NCBI GenBank assembly: GCA_027001815.1 | Contig: JALTLT010000054.1 | Span: 1 to 7,596 of the forward strand | Length of the DNA: 7,596 nucleotides | Direction of reading: 5' to 3' | Origin: Gammaproteobacteria bacterium | GTDB lineage: Bacteria; Pseudomonadota; Gammaproteobacteria; JALTLT01 | Shown here: positions 6,341-7,596 of the stretch, piece by piece | Position numbering within the stretch: the first letter of the stretch is position 1 | Layout of the letters: each line of letters begins with the position of its first letter | Made by a program: the position numbers and the translations under genes | Notes under the pieces: model-generated | What the model saw: only the letters and a program-made list of their open reading frames with translations | Databases searched by the model: none | Told to the model about the DNA's origin: nothing

Positions 6341-6637
6341 ATGAAACCGATCCGTCTCTCGCTGCTCGCCGCCGGCCTCTGGCTGGCCATTATACCCGCC
6401 CGCGCCGACGTACTGCTCGTGGACACACTCGCCCAGGAACCCCCCAACGCCCCGGGGGGCCTGCCACGACCCACCACCGGGATGAGTGCCGACCAGGTGG
6501 TAGAGCAGTTCGGCGAGCCCCTGGCGGTCTCCCAGCCGGTGGGTGATCCGCCCATCAGCCGGTGGGACTACCCCGACTTCTCCGTCTTCTTCGAGTACGA
6601 CCGGGTCATCGACTCGGTGGTCCACCGCAAGCGCTGA
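6341..6637 (+). CDS. Small exported protein with BamE/SmpA-like motif, function unknown
   Basis: A 98-residue protein. Residues 1-22 form a typical Sec signal peptide: basic KPIR, a hydrophobic core and an ARA cleavage motif, so the mature protein should start at Asp23 in the periplasm. No lipobox cysteine is present. The mature part has a proline-rich linker (34-45), then GMSADQVVEQFGEP (47-60) and PPISRWDYPDFSVFFEYDRVIDSVV (70-94). The G-M-S...V...FG.P pattern followed by a W-x-Y-P strand and a final hydrophobic strand resembles the small BamE/SmpA fold, and similar short proteins exist in other gammaproteobacteria as uncharacterised genes. The ATG is supported by AGGGAG (6328-6333), seven bases upstream. 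Agmatine deiminase follows after 39 bases on the same strand, so the two may be cotranscribed. The fold assignment is inference. Confidence 0.85.
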   Translation: MKPIRLSLLAAGLWLAIIPARADVLLVDTLAQEPPNAPGGLPRPTTGMSADQVVEQFGEPLAVSQPVGDPPISRWDYPDFSVFFEYDRVIDSVVHRKR

Positions 6638-6676
6638 TCCCCGGGCCTTCTCCGCGGTCGGCCGGCAGGGTTGCGC

Positions 6677-7596
6677 ATGGACCTTCCCGGAAGCCCCATG
6701 CCGCCGTTCCCCCAACTGCCCTGTCCCACCACTCCCCGGCTTCCCGCCGAATGGGAACCGCAGGTGGCGGTCCAGCTCACCTGGCCCCACGACGGCACCG
6801 ACTGGGCACCCCTCCTGCCGCGGGTCGAAGCGGTGTTCGACGCGATCGCCCGGGAGGTGGCACGGCGCCAGAACCTGCTGGTGGTGGTACGCGACGAGGC
6901 GCACCGGCAGCATGTTCGCCAACGGCTCCGACACCTGCAGCTTCCCGGCCACCGGATTCGCCTCGCCACCTGTGCCAGCGACGATACCTGGGCGAGGGAT
7001 CACGGCGCCGTCACCGTGCTGTGTGGTGATCGCCCCCTTCTGCTCGATTTCCGCTTCGACGGCTGGGGAGGCAAGTATCCGGCACGGCGGGACGACGCCA
7101 TCAACGCCTGCCTGGAGGCCGACGGAGCCTGGGGCGAGATTCCCCGCGTTCCACTCCCCTTCGTCCTGGAGGGGGGTGCCATCGAAAGCGACGGCCGCGG
7201 GAATCTCCTCACCACCGCCTCCTGTCTGCTGGAAGGGCGTCGCAACCCGGAACTGGGGCGGCAGGAGATCGAGGCACGCCTGCACCGCTGGCTCGGCGCG
7301 AAGCGGCTGCTCTGGCTTCACTCGGGTCACCTGGAGGGGGACGACACGGACGGCCACATCGACACCCTGGCCCGCTTCTGTCCAGGGGGCGCCATCGCCC
7401 ACGTGGTGTGCGAGCGACGCGACGACCCTCACTTCGAACCCCTCGCCGCCATGGCCGCCGAACTGGAGGCCCTGCGCGACGGGCAGGGACGCCCCTGGCG
7501 GCTGATCCCCCTTCCGCTTCCCTCGCCCATCCATGACGCAGAGGGTCGACGCCTGCCGGCCACCTACGCCAACTTCCTCGCCATCAACGGGGCCCT
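6677..7596 (+). CDS. aguA: Agmatine deiminase / peptidylarginine deiminase family, C-terminus cut by window
   Basis: Agmatine deiminase converts agmatine to N-carbamoylputrescine and ammonia, a step from arginine to putrescine; it is a cytoplasmic enzyme. 306 codons are present. Family signatures occur in order: RLPAEWEPQVAVQLTWPHDGTDW (21-43), SDDTWARDHGAV (101-112), FDGWGGKYPARRDD (127-140), VLEGGAIESDGRGNLLTTASCLLEGRRNP (163-191) and GHLEGDDTDGHIDTLARF (217-234), the last with the conserved Asp and His of the guanidine-modifying fold. The nucleophilic cysteine near the C-terminus (usually in GGGGIHC) lies beyond the window, so activity cannot be judged. ATG at 6677 has AGGG six bases upstream; ATG at 6698 in the same frame is a possible alternative and would shorten a proline-rich, unconserved N-terminus. 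Whether the partner aguB follows cannot be seen. Confidence 0.93.
   Translation, partial: MDLPGSPMPPFPQLPCPTTPRLPAEWEPQVAVQLTWPHDGTDWAPLLPRVEAVFDAIAREVARRQNLLVVVRDEAHRQHVRQRLRHLQLPGHRIRLATCASDDTWARDHGAVTVLCGDRPLLLDFRFDGWGGKYPARRDDAINACLEADGAWGEIPRVPLPFVLEGGAIESDGRGNLLTTASCLLEGRRNPELGRQEIEARLHRWLGAKRLLWLHSGHLEGDDTDGHIDTLARFCPGGAIAHVVCERRDDPHFEPLAAMAAELEALRDGQGRPWRLIPLPLPSPIHDAEGRRLPATYANFLAINGA

Noticed and set aside
6068..7534. Leftward open frame of 488 codons antisense to aguA and the small gene
   Set aside because: It lies opposite two genes with recognisable motifs and good ribosome binding sites, and its own translation shows no family pattern. Another GC-driven shadow.
1..7596. A new defence, mobile or biosynthetic system
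   Set aside because: Every sizeable coding region is a recognisable housekeeping family or a small envelope protein. No recombinase, toxin, nuclease cassette, repeat array or base-composition break was seen.

Overview
The window is high-GC bacterial chromosome. The gene set (a Lol lipoprotein-release system, sfsA, comEC next to a DUF2062 gene, and an agmatine deiminase of the AguA type) fits a gammaproteobacterium. I cannot name the genus from sequence alone. Eight protein genes are supported, two of them cut by the window ends. I see no rRNA, tRNA, CRISPR array, insertion sequence or phage gene.

Left part (1-2104): the N-terminal half of comEC runs leftward off the window. A 346-base divergent spacer separates it from a rightward DUF2062 inner-membrane protein gene. 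The 3' end of that gene runs 95 bases into lolD, so two convergent genes share coding DNA with no spacer or terminator between them.

Middle (2010-5992): a compact leftward operon reads sfsA, then two LolC/LolE-family permeases in tandem (415 codons each, 8 bases apart), then lolD, whose first possible start overlaps the preceding stop as ATGA. Two different permeases plus one ATPase make a complete LolCDE-type complex, which extracts outer-membrane lipoproteins from the inner membrane and hands them to LolA. The order permease-permease-ATPase differs from the lolC-lolD-lolE order of E. coli. Only the downstream permease carries the TPxG stretch where the LolA-binding Hook of LolC lies, so I assign it LolC and the upstream one LolE, tentatively.

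Right part (5993-7596): a 348-base divergent spacer contains several inverted repeats. One is a two-part hairpin followed by five T residues that reads as an intrinsic terminator just upstream of sfsA. Rightward from this spacer come a small exported protein with a BamE/SmpA-like motif and, 39 bases later, agmatine deiminase, cut before its catalytic cysteine. A possible extended -10 promoter precedes the small gene.

I did not find a novel multi-gene system. The points most worth checking are the structured leader before sfsA, the asymmetry of the two Lol permeases and the convergent DUF2062/lolD overlap.
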